From Oceaniovalibus sp. ACAM 378 (lineage in GTDB: Bacteria > Pseudomonadota > Alphaproteobacteria > Rhodobacterales > Rhodobacteraceae), in NCBI RefSeq assembly GCF_008085915.1, contig NZ_VSJK01000019.1:23892-87891 (forward strand): 64,000 nucleotides of DNA, given 5' to 3'. The notes under the pieces are model-generated. The model had not been told where the DNA came from. It did not search any database and saw only the letters and a program-made list of their open reading frames with translations. This document shows, piece after piece, positions 36,800-45,115 of this stretch; within the stretch, counting starts at the first letter, position 1; every line of letters begins with the position of its first letter. Both the position numbers and the translations under genes were made by a program.

Positions 36800-37099
36800 T
36801 TACCATTGGATGACATCGGCCAATTCCTCGCGGTGTTTCAGCGCATGTGCACGGACGAAGGGGCAGAGCGGAACGATGCGCTGACCCTTTGAGCGGGCAT
36901 CGGCGATCAGGCGTTCGACCAAGGCCCGCCCGACTCCAAGCCCCCGCATACTGTCCGGCACCCCGGTATGATCAGCGATGATCGACGTGGGGGACAGTTT
37001 GGAGGTGGTGAGTTCGGCTTCGCCTTCGACACCTTCCTGCGTCGCCGCATAACGGCCCTTGGTTTCGGTTTCGGTATAGGTGATTTTCAGATCAGACAT
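36800..37099 (-). CDS. Small GNAT-type N-acetyltransferase (NATD1/YjdJ-like)
   Basis: This 99-residue protein belongs to the short GNAT family that includes YjdJ and human NATD1. The core is ELTTSKLSPTSIIADHTGVP followed by RGLGVGRALVERLIADARSK and the C-terminal IVPLCPFVRAHALKH, all characteristic. Substrate is unknown. AGGAAA lies 6 bases before the ATG at 37099; a longer frame upstream has no good site. It lies between the pirin and carboxylesterase genes on the same strand. Confidence 0.88.
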   Translation of the reverse strand: MSDLKITYTETETKGRYAATQEGVEGEAELTTSKLSPTSIIADHTGVPDSMRGLGVGRALVERLIADARSKGQRIVPLCPFVRAHALKHREELADVIQW

Positions 37100-37212
37100 T
37101 GGTGTTTCCTTAGGTTTGCCCGTGCAAATGCCGTTGCTCGGTCGATGTATCGCGGCCCGCCGCACCGCCATCGTGACAAGCGCCAAGGTAGGTCAGGCCC
37201 ACCCGTCTTTTG

Positions 37213-37821
37213 TCACGGGGCTGTCAGGAGGGATTGCAGGGCCAACAGCTCCGGCTGGCGCAACTCGTGCCCGCCGTCGTGGACTTCTGTGGACACCTCT
37301 GCACCCTGCGTTGTGAACCAGTCGATCAATCGCTGGCTCATCGGCCAGGGACAGATCGGATCATGTTTGCCTGCGGTGATCAGCACCCGGTTGCCCGCAA
37401 GTGCCGGAACGGCCTCAGGCTCCCAGGGGATCAGCGGATGCAGTAACCCGATGCGGTCAAACAGGTCCGGGTGCGCCATTGCGACAGAGGCAAGGATGTT
37501 TGCACCGTTCGAATAGCCAAAGCCATAGATCGGAGCACCCGGGTTCTGCGCCTTGTGCGCTGCCACGAAATCCGCCATCGCTTCGGTGCGCCGGGCCAGG
37601 TCGTCCATGTCATAGACGCCCTCGCCTGTGCGCCGAAAGAACCGCGCCGCGCCGCCCTCCGAGACATCGCCGCGCGGCGAGACTACGCCCGCCCCGGGCA
37701 AAAGCTGCTGCGCCAGATCGAAGAACTGGTTCTCGTCCCCACCGGTCCCGTGAAAGGCAAAGATCACCGGCGCGCCCGGTTTGGGTGCTTTGGTCAACGC
37801 GTGATAAGATTCGGTCGACAT
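37213..37821 (-). CDS. Phospholipase/carboxylesterase (MhqD-like alpha/beta hydrolase)
   Basis: This 202-residue serine hydrolase has the oxyanion region VIFAFHGTGGDENQF, the nucleophile elbow GFGYSNGANILAS (G-x-S-x-G), the acid in ITAGKHDPICPW and the histidine in VHDGGHEL. It matches the carboxylesterase family that contains Bacillus MhqD. AAAGGAGA is 6 bases before the ATG, and only 11 bases separate it from the ring-cleaving dioxygenase stop upstream, so the two are an operon. It may hydrolyse the ring-opened product. Confidence 0.9.
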   Translation of the reverse strand: MSTESYHALTKAPKPGAPVIFAFHGTGGDENQFFDLAQQLLPGAGVVSPRGDVSEGGAARFFRRTGEGVYDMDDLARRTEAMADFVAAHKAQNPGAPIYGFGYSNGANILASVAMAHPDLFDRIGLLHPLIPWEPEAVPALAGNRVLITAGKHDPICPWPMSQRLIDWFTTQGAEVSTEVHDGGHELRQPELLALQSLLTAP

Positions 37822-37832
37822 CTTGCTCTCCT

Positions 37833-38765
37833 TTACGCTTCGATCGGGGGCAGCAGACCCTCGATTTGGGCGCGATGTGACTCGTACCGGTCTGGCAGTT
37901 TTAGAGCTTCGCCAAGGTGGGCCGTATCTTCGTCCCGGTCAAAGCCCGGTTCATTCGTTGCAACCTCGAACAGGATACCGCCGGGGGAGCGGAAATAGAT
38001 TGCCCAGAAATAGTCGCGGTCAATCACCGGCGTCACCTGATAGCCGGTGTCCATCAACGCCTTGCGCACTTCCAGCTGCTTGGCCCGGTTATCCACGGCG
38101 AAGGCAATATGGTGAACCGACCCCGAACCTTGGCTGGCGGCTTTTGCACCCTGCAGTTCCTCAAGGTCGATGGTATCCGCCGCATTGCCGCCCTCAATGC
38201 GGTAGCGGGTGATGTCACCGTCGATCTCGTCCTTTTGGTAGCCCATGAAGGTCAGCAGTTCGCCGGTTGCCGCCGCATCCTGCAGTGTGAAACGTGCGCC
38301 GTGAAATCCCAGTATCCCGGCATCCTGCGGAACGTCGGTACCGGTCCACGGGGTGCGGCCCCGCTCGGCACTTTCCACCAAGGCAAAGCCGTCTCCGTCC
38401 GGACCGTCGAAACGCAACCGGTCCTCGCCCAAAAAGCTGCTTTCGGACAGGCCCGTCACGCCGTAAGTGCCAAGCCGCTCTTTCCAGAAGGGCAGGGCGC
38501 CTTTTGGGACCGCAAACACTGTCGTGCCGACTTCGCCCGTGCCCCGCCGCCCTTTGGGCATGTTGCCGAAGGGGAAATAGGTCATGACAGAACCGGGTGT
38601 GCCGATTTCGTCGCCGTAGTAGAGGTGATAAACCTCTGGCGCGTCGAAATTCACGGTCTTCTTGACGCGGCGCAGGCCGAGGGTTTTGGTGAAGAATGCA
38701 TTGTTTTCAGCCGCATCGCCAGCCATCGAGGTGACGTGGTGCAGGCCCTTGATTTCCTTGATCAT
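37833..38765 (-). CDS. Ring-cleaving dioxygenase (MhqO-like, VOC superfamily)
   Basis: This 310-residue protein has two VOC modules. The first begins KGLHHVTSMAGDAAENNAFF and includes VYHLYYGDEIGTPGSVMTYF. The second begins GFHGARFTLQDAAATGELLT and includes SVHHIAFAVDNRAKQLEVR and PGGILFEVATNEPGF. Histidines and the glutamate (H, H, E) for an iron site are present. This is the MhqO/MhqA/E family linked to hydroquinone degradation in Bacillus. I chose the ATG at 38765, which has AAAGG 6-7 bases upstream. It is transcribed divergently from a LysR regulator. Confidence 0.9.
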   Translation of the reverse strand: MIKEIKGLHHVTSMAGDAAENNAFFTKTLGLRRVKKTVNFDAPEVYHLYYGDEIGTPGSVMTYFPFGNMPKGRRGTGEVGTTVFAVPKGALPFWKERLGTYGVTGLSESSFLGEDRLRFDGPDGDGFALVESAERGRTPWTGTDVPQDAGILGFHGARFTLQDAAATGELLTFMGYQKDEIDGDITRYRIEGGNAADTIDLEELQGAKAASQGSGSVHHIAFAVDNRAKQLEVRKALMDTGYQVTPVIDRDYFWAIYFRSPGGILFEVATNEPGFDRDEDTAHLGEALKLPDRYESHRAQIEGLLPPIEA

Positions 38766-38843
38766 CGTTTCGCCTTTCAAGTCATCTGTCTCTTGTTACC
38801 ACCAAGATAGGCCAATGCAGTGTTGTTCAAAATAGAAAGGTTC

Positions 38844-38870
38844 TTGCATTTACTGTTGTCGATAGTGCAA
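38844..38870. promoter_or_regulatory. Candidate LysR-type operator
   Basis: TTGCA and TGCAA are inverted copies 17 bases apart (38844-38848 and 38866-38870), within the 114-bp gap between the divergent dioxygenase and LysR genes. LysR regulators usually bind such interrupted dyads near their own promoter. The assignment is positional. Confidence 0.4.
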
Positions 38871-38879
38871 TAATCGATC

Positions 38880-39797
38880 ATGCAGGATATCAAATCAATC
38901 CGCGTGTTTCTGAAAGTGGCCGAGTTGAGCAGCTTTGCCGCAGCCGCGCGCAGTCTGAACATGACTCCCGCCTCGGTCACACGCATCGTCGCGAAGCTGG
39001 AGGAAGACCTTGGCCAGCAACTTTTGGTGCGCACGACGCGTCAGGTGGCGCTGACCAGTGCCGGCGCCACGGTAGCTGCTCGTTTCGCCCCTGTCGTGAA
39101 AGACTTCGATCAGGTCGCCGAGGAAATCACCCGCGCCGTGTGGCCGGATCGCGGGCGACTTTCGCTGAATGCGCCCTTGTCTCTTGGGCTGAGGCTGTTG
39201 CCGTCCCTGATTGACCGGTTTCGCCTAGCCTATCCGAATATCTCGGTTGATGTGACGCTCACGGATCGATTGGTGGATATCGTCGAGGAAAACTGCGATC
39301 TCGCGATCCGTGTGTCAGGTCCGCCCAGCGACAAATCGACAATCTGGCGCAAGATCTGCGAGGTGCCCCGTCATGCCGTAGCAGCACCCAGCCTGTTCGC
39401 GCGTATGCAGCGGCCCGAAACCCCGGATGACCTCGATCCATCGTTTTGTATGTCCTATTCGTCGCAGGGTCAGGCCGAGATCTGGGAGTTTCACAAAGAG
39501 GGGGCGAGCCGGAAACTTTCGGCAGGTTCTTCGGTCATCTCCAACAATGGAGACTTCCTGTATTCTTTGGCCAAGTTGGGGAACGGTATAGCGCTCCTGC
39601 CGGATTTCATCGCGAAGGACGGCATCGACTCTGGCGAAGTCGAAACGGTTCTGGATGACTGGACTTCCAACCCCCTCTGGCTCACGCTGTTTTATCCGCC
39701 CTACGACGTGCTCCCACCCGTGGTGGCGACATTCACCGATTTCTTCGAAGCCCATTTGCGCGAAGTGACAGGGTTTAACTTTGGCGGCACCAGATGA
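38880..39797 (+). CDS. LysR family transcriptional regulator
   Basis: This 305-residue regulator has the LysR helix-turn-helix at the N-terminus (IRVFLKVAELSSFAAAARSL, then MTPASVTRIVAKLEEDLGQQ) and a periplasmic-binding-like effector domain (GRLSLNAPLSLGLRLLPSLI, DVTLTDRLVDIVEENCDLAI). It is divergent from the dioxygenase/esterase pair and probably controls it in response to quinones or related electrophiles. That target and ligand are inference; the family call is firm. The ATG at 38880 gives the standard length. Confidence 0.92.
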   Translation: MQDIKSIRVFLKVAELSSFAAAARSLNMTPASVTRIVAKLEEDLGQQLLVRTTRQVALTSAGATVAARFAPVVKDFDQVAEEITRAVWPDRGRLSLNAPLSLGLRLLPSLIDRFRLAYPNISVDVTLTDRLVDIVEENCDLAIRVSGPPSDKSTIWRKICEVPRHAVAAPSLFARMQRPETPDDLDPSFCMSYSSQGQAEIWEFHKEGASRKLSAGSSVISNNGDFLYSLAKLGNGIALLPDFIAKDGIDSGEVETVLDDWTSNPLWLTLFYPPYDVLPPVVATFTDFFEAHLREVTGFNFGGTR

Positions 39798-39926
39798 GGG
39801 CAGCCAGAAGGGCCAGTGGCGTTGATCGAAACACCGTGATGCAACTGTCTGGTATTTTATAATCCCTGCATGACTGTCCCGCGCAGGCAGGCAGATATCG
39901 CCACCCTTCACTGGGTCCCGCGTTGA

Positions 39927-40445
39927 TCAAGCTCGGGTGAACAGCACGGGGAACTGCCCGCGTCGCATTCCAGCGCAGAGCGGCCCCAAGCTCCAGCCCT
40001 GCCCCCTGCCTCTTTCTTGTGGTCGCCGTAAGCCATGGCTTTTGAGCCAACCGGCGCGTCCGGACAAGTCACAGCGATATCTGGCCAGCCATGCGTCTTG
40101 AGCAAGGATCGTTCCGAACCCACCCGGCGAGGCCCCCAGCACCGCCACGGGCTTTCCAGCGAAGACTCTGGCGATGTCGTTCGCCGGGCGGCTCGTCCAG
40201 TCGATCGCGTTCTTGAACATACCCGGGATCGCGTTGTTGTATTCAGGCGTGAAAAGCAGCACGCCATCAGCGTCGGCGATCTGAGTCTTCAGAAACACCG
40301 CGATCATTTCTGGGACCACCGATGTGTTGTTCCGCAACGGATGACGCATGGGCATCATCGGATCAGTCGGGGCGCTGGTGAGCGGGCTTGAGACATACAG
40401 CGCAATTCGCGGTGAAAGCGATGCAGAATAACAACTTCCATGCAC
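39927..40445 (-). pseudogene. Decayed NADPH-dependent FMN reductase
   Basis: The middle of this frame is clearly an FMN/quinone/chromate reductase: IADADGVLLFTPEYNNAIPG, MFKNAIDWTSRPANDIARVF and AGKPVAVLGASPGGFGTILA. The N-terminus, which should carry the flavin-binding GSLRxxS loop, is replaced by unrelated residues (ASLSPRIALYVSSPLTSAPT). After AQDAWL the family sequence is lost and the frame runs on with arginine- and glycine-rich residues. Both ends are therefore broken, and a working enzyme is unlikely. It marks the left side of the pterin locus. Confidence 0.65.
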
Positions 40446-40536
40446 TCAACCTCCAGTAGATCTCTCCCCATCTATGATTGCTTAGTAGTGCCGTGTAGAT
40501 CTGCGTCGAACTGAATTTGCACCTCGAAGAGCGCTG

Positions 40537-41409
40537 ATGACAAACCAGGGTATAGTATACGTCGCTCAAGGCGAAGATTATTTGGCGCTTGCGCAGCAGT
40601 CCGCCCGATCGCTCAAGAGCGTCGATCCGGCGTGTCGGATCGAGATCTTCACCGATCAAGAGTGCAAGGATGACTGTTTTGATATAGTTCGTTCGCTTAT
40701 CGCGGGACCGTCCCCCAAACTTGCCTGCCTTCCCCATACGAGCTTTGAAAGAACCCTGTATCTGGATTGTGATACGCTGGTCTTGGCTGCTTTGGGCGAT
40801 CTGTTCGACATCCTCGATCGTTTCGAGCTGGCCGTCGCGCATGACGTTCGGCGAACCTCGCAATTGATCCGGGAGAAAGGCCGCCATTGTGTGCCCTATG
40901 CTTTCCCGCAGATGAATGCCGGCGTCATTCTGTACCGGCGCAGCGAGGAAACGCAGCGTTTTCTGCAAAGCTGGCAACACCAATATATTGAGCTTGGCGT
41001 CAAGCGGGATCAGGTGTCCTTTCGCGACCTGTTATGGTCCAGCGACCTTCGGTTTTATGTCCTGCCGCCCGAATTCAATCTGCGCCGTATGACCATGCTC
41101 GATGCCTGGGAACCCTTGGATGCAAGGCCGACAATCATGCACTCGCACAGGTTGCTTCAGCACCTGCGTCACGATGATCGCAGGCTGACCGATCCGATTT
41201 CCGTACATCTGGCAGAAAGGCTTGCCTTGACGGAAGAGTGGCAGCGCGAGGTGGATCGTGACCCGATGATGTCCGAGGCCGATTCCATTTCGCGGTTTTA
41301 TTTGGCCGAAACTCACGAGACGACGCGCTCCGACGAACCAGACGATCAAAGCTCTGGTTCAGCAGGACCCTCCGGGTGCGTCCGCGAATTCGAAAAGAGA
41401 GAACCATGA
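40537..41409 (+). CDS. Glycosyltransferase (GT-A fold, family 8-like)
   Basis: This 290-residue protein looks like a GT-A nucleotide-sugar transferase. The N-terminus IVYVAQGEDYLALAQQSARS with RIEIFTD is the usual start. The metal-binding DxD motif is TLYLDCDTLVL (Asp77-Cys-Asp79). FPQMNAGVILYRRSEETQRF, KRDQVSFRDLLWSSDLRFYV and TIMHSHR follow as acceptor/donor-site regions of such enzymes. The acidic tail (residues about 255-290) looks disordered. AAGAG lies 6 bases before the ATG. Its stop overlaps the folE2 start (ATGA), strongly suggesting a joint pathway: glycosylation of a pterin product is my inference. Confidence 0.8.
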   Translation: MTNQGIVYVAQGEDYLALAQQSARSLKSVDPACRIEIFTDQECKDDCFDIVRSLIAGPSPKLACLPHTSFERTLYLDCDTLVLAALGDLFDILDRFELAVAHDVRRTSQLIREKGRHCVPYAFPQMNAGVILYRRSEETQRFLQSWQHQYIELGVKRDQVSFRDLLWSSDLRFYVLPPEFNLRRMTMLDAWEPLDARPTIMHSHRLLQHLRHDDRRLTDPISVHLAERLALTEEWQREVDRDPMMSEADSISRFYLAETHETTRSDEPDDQSSGSAGPSGCVREFEKREP

Positions 41410-42503
41410 ACAAAATGACGTCCCAGAAGTCCCTTGTCGCAAGTCGCGAGGAGGTGGAGCAGGCTGCAAGACTGATCAAGACTTGGCTCAAAGCCCAGAA
41501 CAATCCGGAAAGCGAAGTCGCGGCAGATATCGGACTGCAACTCGTGGACGCAGATCGTTCAGGACGATATCCCGCATTCAGCCGCACCTACGATCAAGAC
41601 TTTTCCGCCGACGGGGACTATATAGCCACTCTTCCCGACCTGCAGAACAGCGACCATCTGGCCGAATTTTCTTCAACAATTCAGCATGTGGGTATCTCGA
41701 ACTTTCGTTTGCCACTGCGCTACCGCCTGCCGTCGGGGGGCCACATCACTCTGGAAACCTCGGTAGCGGGCACAGTTCGGCTGGACGCGGACAAGCGCGG
41801 TATCAACATGTCGCGGATCATGCGCAGCTTCTATCGACACGCAGAACGAAGCTTCAGCTTTGATGTCATTTCCGAGGCATTGTCAGACTATCTGACCGAT
41901 CTCGACAGTACGACGGCGCGAATTCATCTGGCATTCTCCTATCCAGTCAAAATTCGATCACTCCGCTCGGGACTGGAAGGGTATCAATACTATAATATCA
42001 GTCTTGAGCAGATTGCCTCGGGGCCGTGCGCTACGAATATCGTGCATCTGGACTATGTGTATTCGTCGACCTGTCCTTGCTCGTTGGAGTTGTCTGAGCA
42101 TGCCCGGATGGTTCGCGGCCAGTTGGCAACGCCCCATTCCCAGCGGTCGGTCGCCCGTGTGTCGGTTGTTCTGGCGAAGGACACCGAAGAGCTGTGGTTC
42201 GAAGATCTGGTAAAACTCTGCCGCAAGGCCGTCCCAACGGAAACGCAGGTGATGGTGAAACGCGAGGACGAACAGGCGTTTGCTGAATTGAACGCAGCCA
42301 ACCCCATTTTCGTCGAGGATGCCGTGCGTGCCTTCGCTAAAGAACTGTCTGGCGATCCCAGAATTGGGGACTTCCGTGTCGTCGCAAGCCATCAGGAAAG
42401 CCTGCACAGCCACGACGCGGTCAGTTTGCTGACCGAAGGCCCGACCTTTGCCACCGAGAGCCTCGAGCCGCAGTATTTCAAATCTCTGTATCACGTCGGC
42501 TGA
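41406..42503 (+). CDS. folE2: GTP cyclohydrolase FolE2 (GCYH-IB), N-terminally extended
   Basis: FolE2 converts GTP to 7,8-dihydroneopterin triphosphate, the entry step for pterins (and for folate or deazapurines). Family motifs are present in order: VGISNFRLPLRYRLPSGG, RGINMSRIMRSFYRH, the cysteine motif YSSTCPCSLELSEHAR (Cys223, Cys225), TPHSQRSVARVSVV, WFEDLVKLCRKAVPTETQVM, NPIFVEDAVRAFA and HQESLHSHDA (His334, His336). At 365 residues it is longer than the about 260-300 of typical members, with about 80 extra residues at the N-terminus. The ATG at 41406 overlaps the glycosyltransferase stop, and AAGAGAG lies upstream. No folate or queuosine genes are near, which argues for a dedicated role. 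Confidence 0.88.
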   Translation: MNKMTSQKSLVASREEVEQAARLIKTWLKAQNNPESEVAADIGLQLVDADRSGRYPAFSRTYDQDFSADGDYIATLPDLQNSDHLAEFSSTIQHVGISNFRLPLRYRLPSGGHITLETSVAGTVRLDADKRGINMSRIMRSFYRHAERSFSFDVISEALSDYLTDLDSTTARIHLAFSYPVKIRSLRSGLEGYQYYNISLEQIASGPCATNIVHLDYVYSSTCPCSLELSEHARMVRGQLATPHSQRSVARVSVVLAKDTEELWFEDLVKLCRKAVPTETQVMVKREDEQAFAELNAANPIFVEDAVRAFAKELSGDPRIGDFRVVASHQESLHSHDAVSLLTEGPTFATESLEPQYFKSLYHVG

Positions 42504-42525
42504 TGGCAATTTGCCAAGTCTGGAC

Positions 42526-44376
42526 CTAACCAGACTTGGCGACCAAACTGAACACGCCGCTCTCAAGCTGCGTTTGATGGTTCCACATTTTCGCGAAGGG
42601 ACCATTTGCCGCTCTCAGGACGTCGGGTGGGCCGTCTTCGACGATGCGGCCGCTCTCCATCACCAGAATCCGGTCGAACTCGGCAACGGTTGAAAGCCGA
42701 TGCGCGATTGCAATGACTGTCCTGTCACGAAATACGGTCTGCAAGTTCTTGAGTATCCGAGACTCTCCCTGACCATCCAGCGCGGAAGTCGCCTCGTCCA
42801 TTATGATGATTGGTGCATTCTTCAGGATGGCCCGGGCAATCGCCAGCCGCTGTCGCTGTCCGCCGGAAATGGAAGCCCCCCGTTCCCCGATATGCGCGTC
42901 AAAGCCGCTGCGGCCTTCGTGATCGACGAGATTGGTGATGAAGTCATGCGCTTCAGCCGTTCTTGTCGCGGCGATCATCTCTTCTTCGGTGGAATCAGGT
43001 TTTCCATACAGCAGGTTTTCGCGAACGGACCGGTTCAGGAAGGAAGGATTCTGCGTTACAACCGAAATATGGCTGCGCAGACTGTGTTGACGCGCTTCTG
43101 CAATATCTTGCCCGTCTATAAAGATGCGGCCTTGCTCGGGCTCGATGAGCCTGAGAACAAGTCGGATCAGCGTTGATTTTCCAGAACCGGATTCGCCGAC
43201 GAGACCTACCTTCTGGTGCCCGGGTATCGTCAGATCCATGGACCTCAGCGGACCGGAATTTCGGAGGGCCTTGTGCGACACGTTTTCAAGGCGGATTTCG
43301 CCGTTGCTGATCCGAAGACCCGGCGCCTGGGCGCGGTCAGCAATCTCGTGCGGCCGTGCAAAGGAAGCAAGGCTTTCCCGGATGATACCTACGTTCTGGA
43401 ACACGCTGCTTGCGACCCACATGATCCATCCGGTCATCCCGTTCAATCGGATCGTCAGGGCGGCAGCGGCTGAAACCTGCCCTAATGTTACGTCGCCCTT
43501 CGTCCAAAGCCACACGGCTGGCCCGACGACTCCGGCAATCATCGCGCCGTTCAAAAGGTTCATTCCCAGTGAAAGACCGGTCAGCTCACGCCGGTAAAGC
43601 TGAGCCCGCCGACGCAGGCGTTGCATTGCGGAAAGAGAAAAGTCCCGTTCCTTGCCGGTGTCCGCGAAGAGTTTTACCGTTTCGATATTGGTATAAGCGT
43701 CGACGACTGTGCCCGACACGGCAGATCGCTCTCCGGACCAATTCATCGACGCTATGGCGATCCGTGCCGACATCCTGCGTACATACAGAAGGTAGACGAC
43801 CAGCCAGATCGCGAGCGGCAGACCGAGGCGGATATCGATGTCGCTCAGCAGGACAATGGCGGAAACAACATAGACCAGGCTGAACCAGATCGCCTCGAAC
43901 GCCGAATGAAAGATTTCCTCGACCGCTTGCCCGACCTGCATGACCCGATTGCTGAGGCGTCCGGCAGGTTCCTTTTCGAAATATGACGTCGATTGACCCA
44001 GCAAATGCCCGTGTGCATGCCACCGCACCTGCTCCTGAAGGTTGGAGCCCACCGCCTGGTCAAGGAAAAGATGGTGAACCCATATCAGGAAGGGTCGTAC
44101 GACCAAAAGGACAACCAGCGCCCCTCCCATCTCGAATTTGTGGTTCGTCCAGAATCCGTCGACTCCCGATTGGCTCATGATGTCGAGCAAGCGGCCGGCG
44201 TAGAAGATCAGCCCACACTCCAGTCCAGCCTTGAGAATACCGAGCAGCACCATCCACGGCAAAAGGTGCCGGAATGGCTGAATATGGCCCAGCAGAAATC
44301 GCCAGACAGAGTCCGGGGCAGCAAGAAAACTGGGGTTGGCGAACGGATCCACCAACTTCTCGAAGAACTTGTACAT
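42526..44376 (-). CDS. ABC exporter, fused permease-ATPase
   Basis: This 616-residue half-transporter has an N-terminal type IV exporter membrane domain with about six spans (LPWMVLLGILKAGLECGLIF, GGALVVLLVVRPFLIWVHHL, SLVYVVSAIVLLSDI, LGLPLAIWLVVYLLYV) and a C-terminal ATPase. Walker A is GESGSGKST, the signature SISGGQRQRLAIARA, Walker B IIIMDEATSAL and the switch IAHRLSTV. It probably works as a homodimer. It is convergent with folE2 (22 bases between stops) and divergent from the PruR-like gene. Its cargo is unknown; export of the pterin product made by its neighbours is my inference. Multidrug-type exporters look similar. Confidence 0.85.
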   Translation of the reverse strand: MYKFFEKLVDPFANPSFLAAPDSVWRFLLGHIQPFRHLLPWMVLLGILKAGLECGLIFYAGRLLDIMSQSGVDGFWTNHKFEMGGALVVLLVVRPFLIWVHHLFLDQAVGSNLQEQVRWHAHGHLLGQSTSYFEKEPAGRLSNRVMQVGQAVEEIFHSAFEAIWFSLVYVVSAIVLLSDIDIRLGLPLAIWLVVYLLYVRRMSARIAIASMNWSGERSAVSGTVVDAYTNIETVKLFADTGKERDFSLSAMQRLRRRAQLYRRELTGLSLGMNLLNGAMIAGVVGPAVWLWTKGDVTLGQVSAAAALTIRLNGMTGWIMWVASSVFQNVGIIRESLASFARPHEIADRAQAPGLRISNGEIRLENVSHKALRNSGPLRSMDLTIPGHQKVGLVGESGSGKSTLIRLVLRLIEPEQGRIFIDGQDIAEARQHSLRSHISVVTQNPSFLNRSVRENLLYGKPDSTEEEMIAATRTAEAHDFITNLVDHEGRSGFDAHIGERGASISGGQRQRLAIARAILKNAPIIIMDEATSALDGQGESRILKNLQTVFRDRTVIAIAHRLSTVAEFDRILVMESGRIVEDGPPDVLRAANGPFAKMWNHQTQLESGVFSLVAKSG

Positions 44377-44626
44377 ATTTCGTTTTTTCCTTTCGGCACA
44401 CCTCTCGGTGCCAGCCTACTGCCGATAGCCTGCGTGGCTAAATCTTCTCACCGTGTCTCTCTCTCCATAACCACTGAAAGTGGCCAGGTCGACAAACAGA
44501 TCACAACCTGAGGATGTTCTGGGCTGAAGGTATGCACGGGTCTTGCACCATCACCACATTTGCGTCAATCAGGTCGTCACAAGAGAACGTTCACTCTCAA
44601 TGCATCTGATATGACGAGAAAAACCC

Positions 44627-45115
44627 ATGAAACAGTTCTTGACCATCGCCCTGTTTACTGTGGCCCTGTTGGCTCCAGCAGTCGCATCAGCGGCGGGAAC
44701 TCTCAAGGTAACAACGATCGACCCCGAGGGCGTTGCCACCGTCCAAGAATATACGTCCGACGATCTTCTCGCGATGGATACCGTTGAGCTGCGCACCGAC
44801 AATGACTTTGTTGACCAGATGACAACCTTTACCGGCCCGCTCCTGCGGGATCTGATTGGCGCTGAGTCGCTTACTTCGGACGACGAGATTCAGATAACGG
44901 CACTAAACGACTACAAGACCACGATCCCGGCGCAGGAAGTGATCGATTACGATGTGATCATTGCGGTTCTGCAGGACGGACAGCCGATGTCGGTTCGTGA
45001 CAAGGGCCCGTTCTGGGTGATCTATCCGATGAGCGAACATCCCGAGCTACAGGATCCAGGGTTCAACGACAGATTGGTCTGGCAGCTGTCCGAGGTGGAA
45101 CTTCTCGGTAAGTGA
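44627..45115 (+). CDS. PruR-like periplasmic pterin-binding (SUOX-fold) protein
   Basis: The 162-residue product has a Sec signal peptide (MKQFLTIALFTVALLAPAVA, cleavage after ASA). The mature part resembles the molybdopterin-binding domain of sulfite oxidases in its small stand-alone periplasmic form: FTGPLLRDLIGAESLTSDDE, ITALNDYKTTIPAQEVIDYD, VRDKGPFWVIYPMSEHPELQ and the end DRLVWQLSEVEL. It contains no cysteine at all, so it lacks the Mo-ligating cysteine of true oxidases. This is the property of PruR, the pterin-binding periplasmic protein that controls DcpA in Agrobacterium. Its stop overlaps the histidine kinase start (GTGA), the genetic arrangement expected of a sensor pair. Confidence 0.75.
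   Translation: MKQFLTIALFTVALLAPAVASAAGTLKVTTIDPEGVATVQEYTSDDLLAMDTVELRTDNDFVDQMTTFTGPLLRDLIGAESLTSDDEIQITALNDYKTTIPAQEVIDYDVIIAVLQDGQPMSVRDKGPFWVIYPMSEHPELQDPGFNDRLVWQLSEVELLGK

Noticed and set aside
41406..42503. FolE2 as part of queuosine or folate biosynthesis here
   Set aside because: No queC, queD, queE, queF, folB, folK or folP homologue lies in the window; neighbours are a glycosyltransferase, an exporter and signalling genes.
44627..45115. A catalytic molybdenum oxidoreductase such as a YedY- or sulfite-oxidase-type enzyme
   Set aside because: The protein is too short and contains no cysteine to ligate molybdenum, so an enzymatic Mo role is unlikely.
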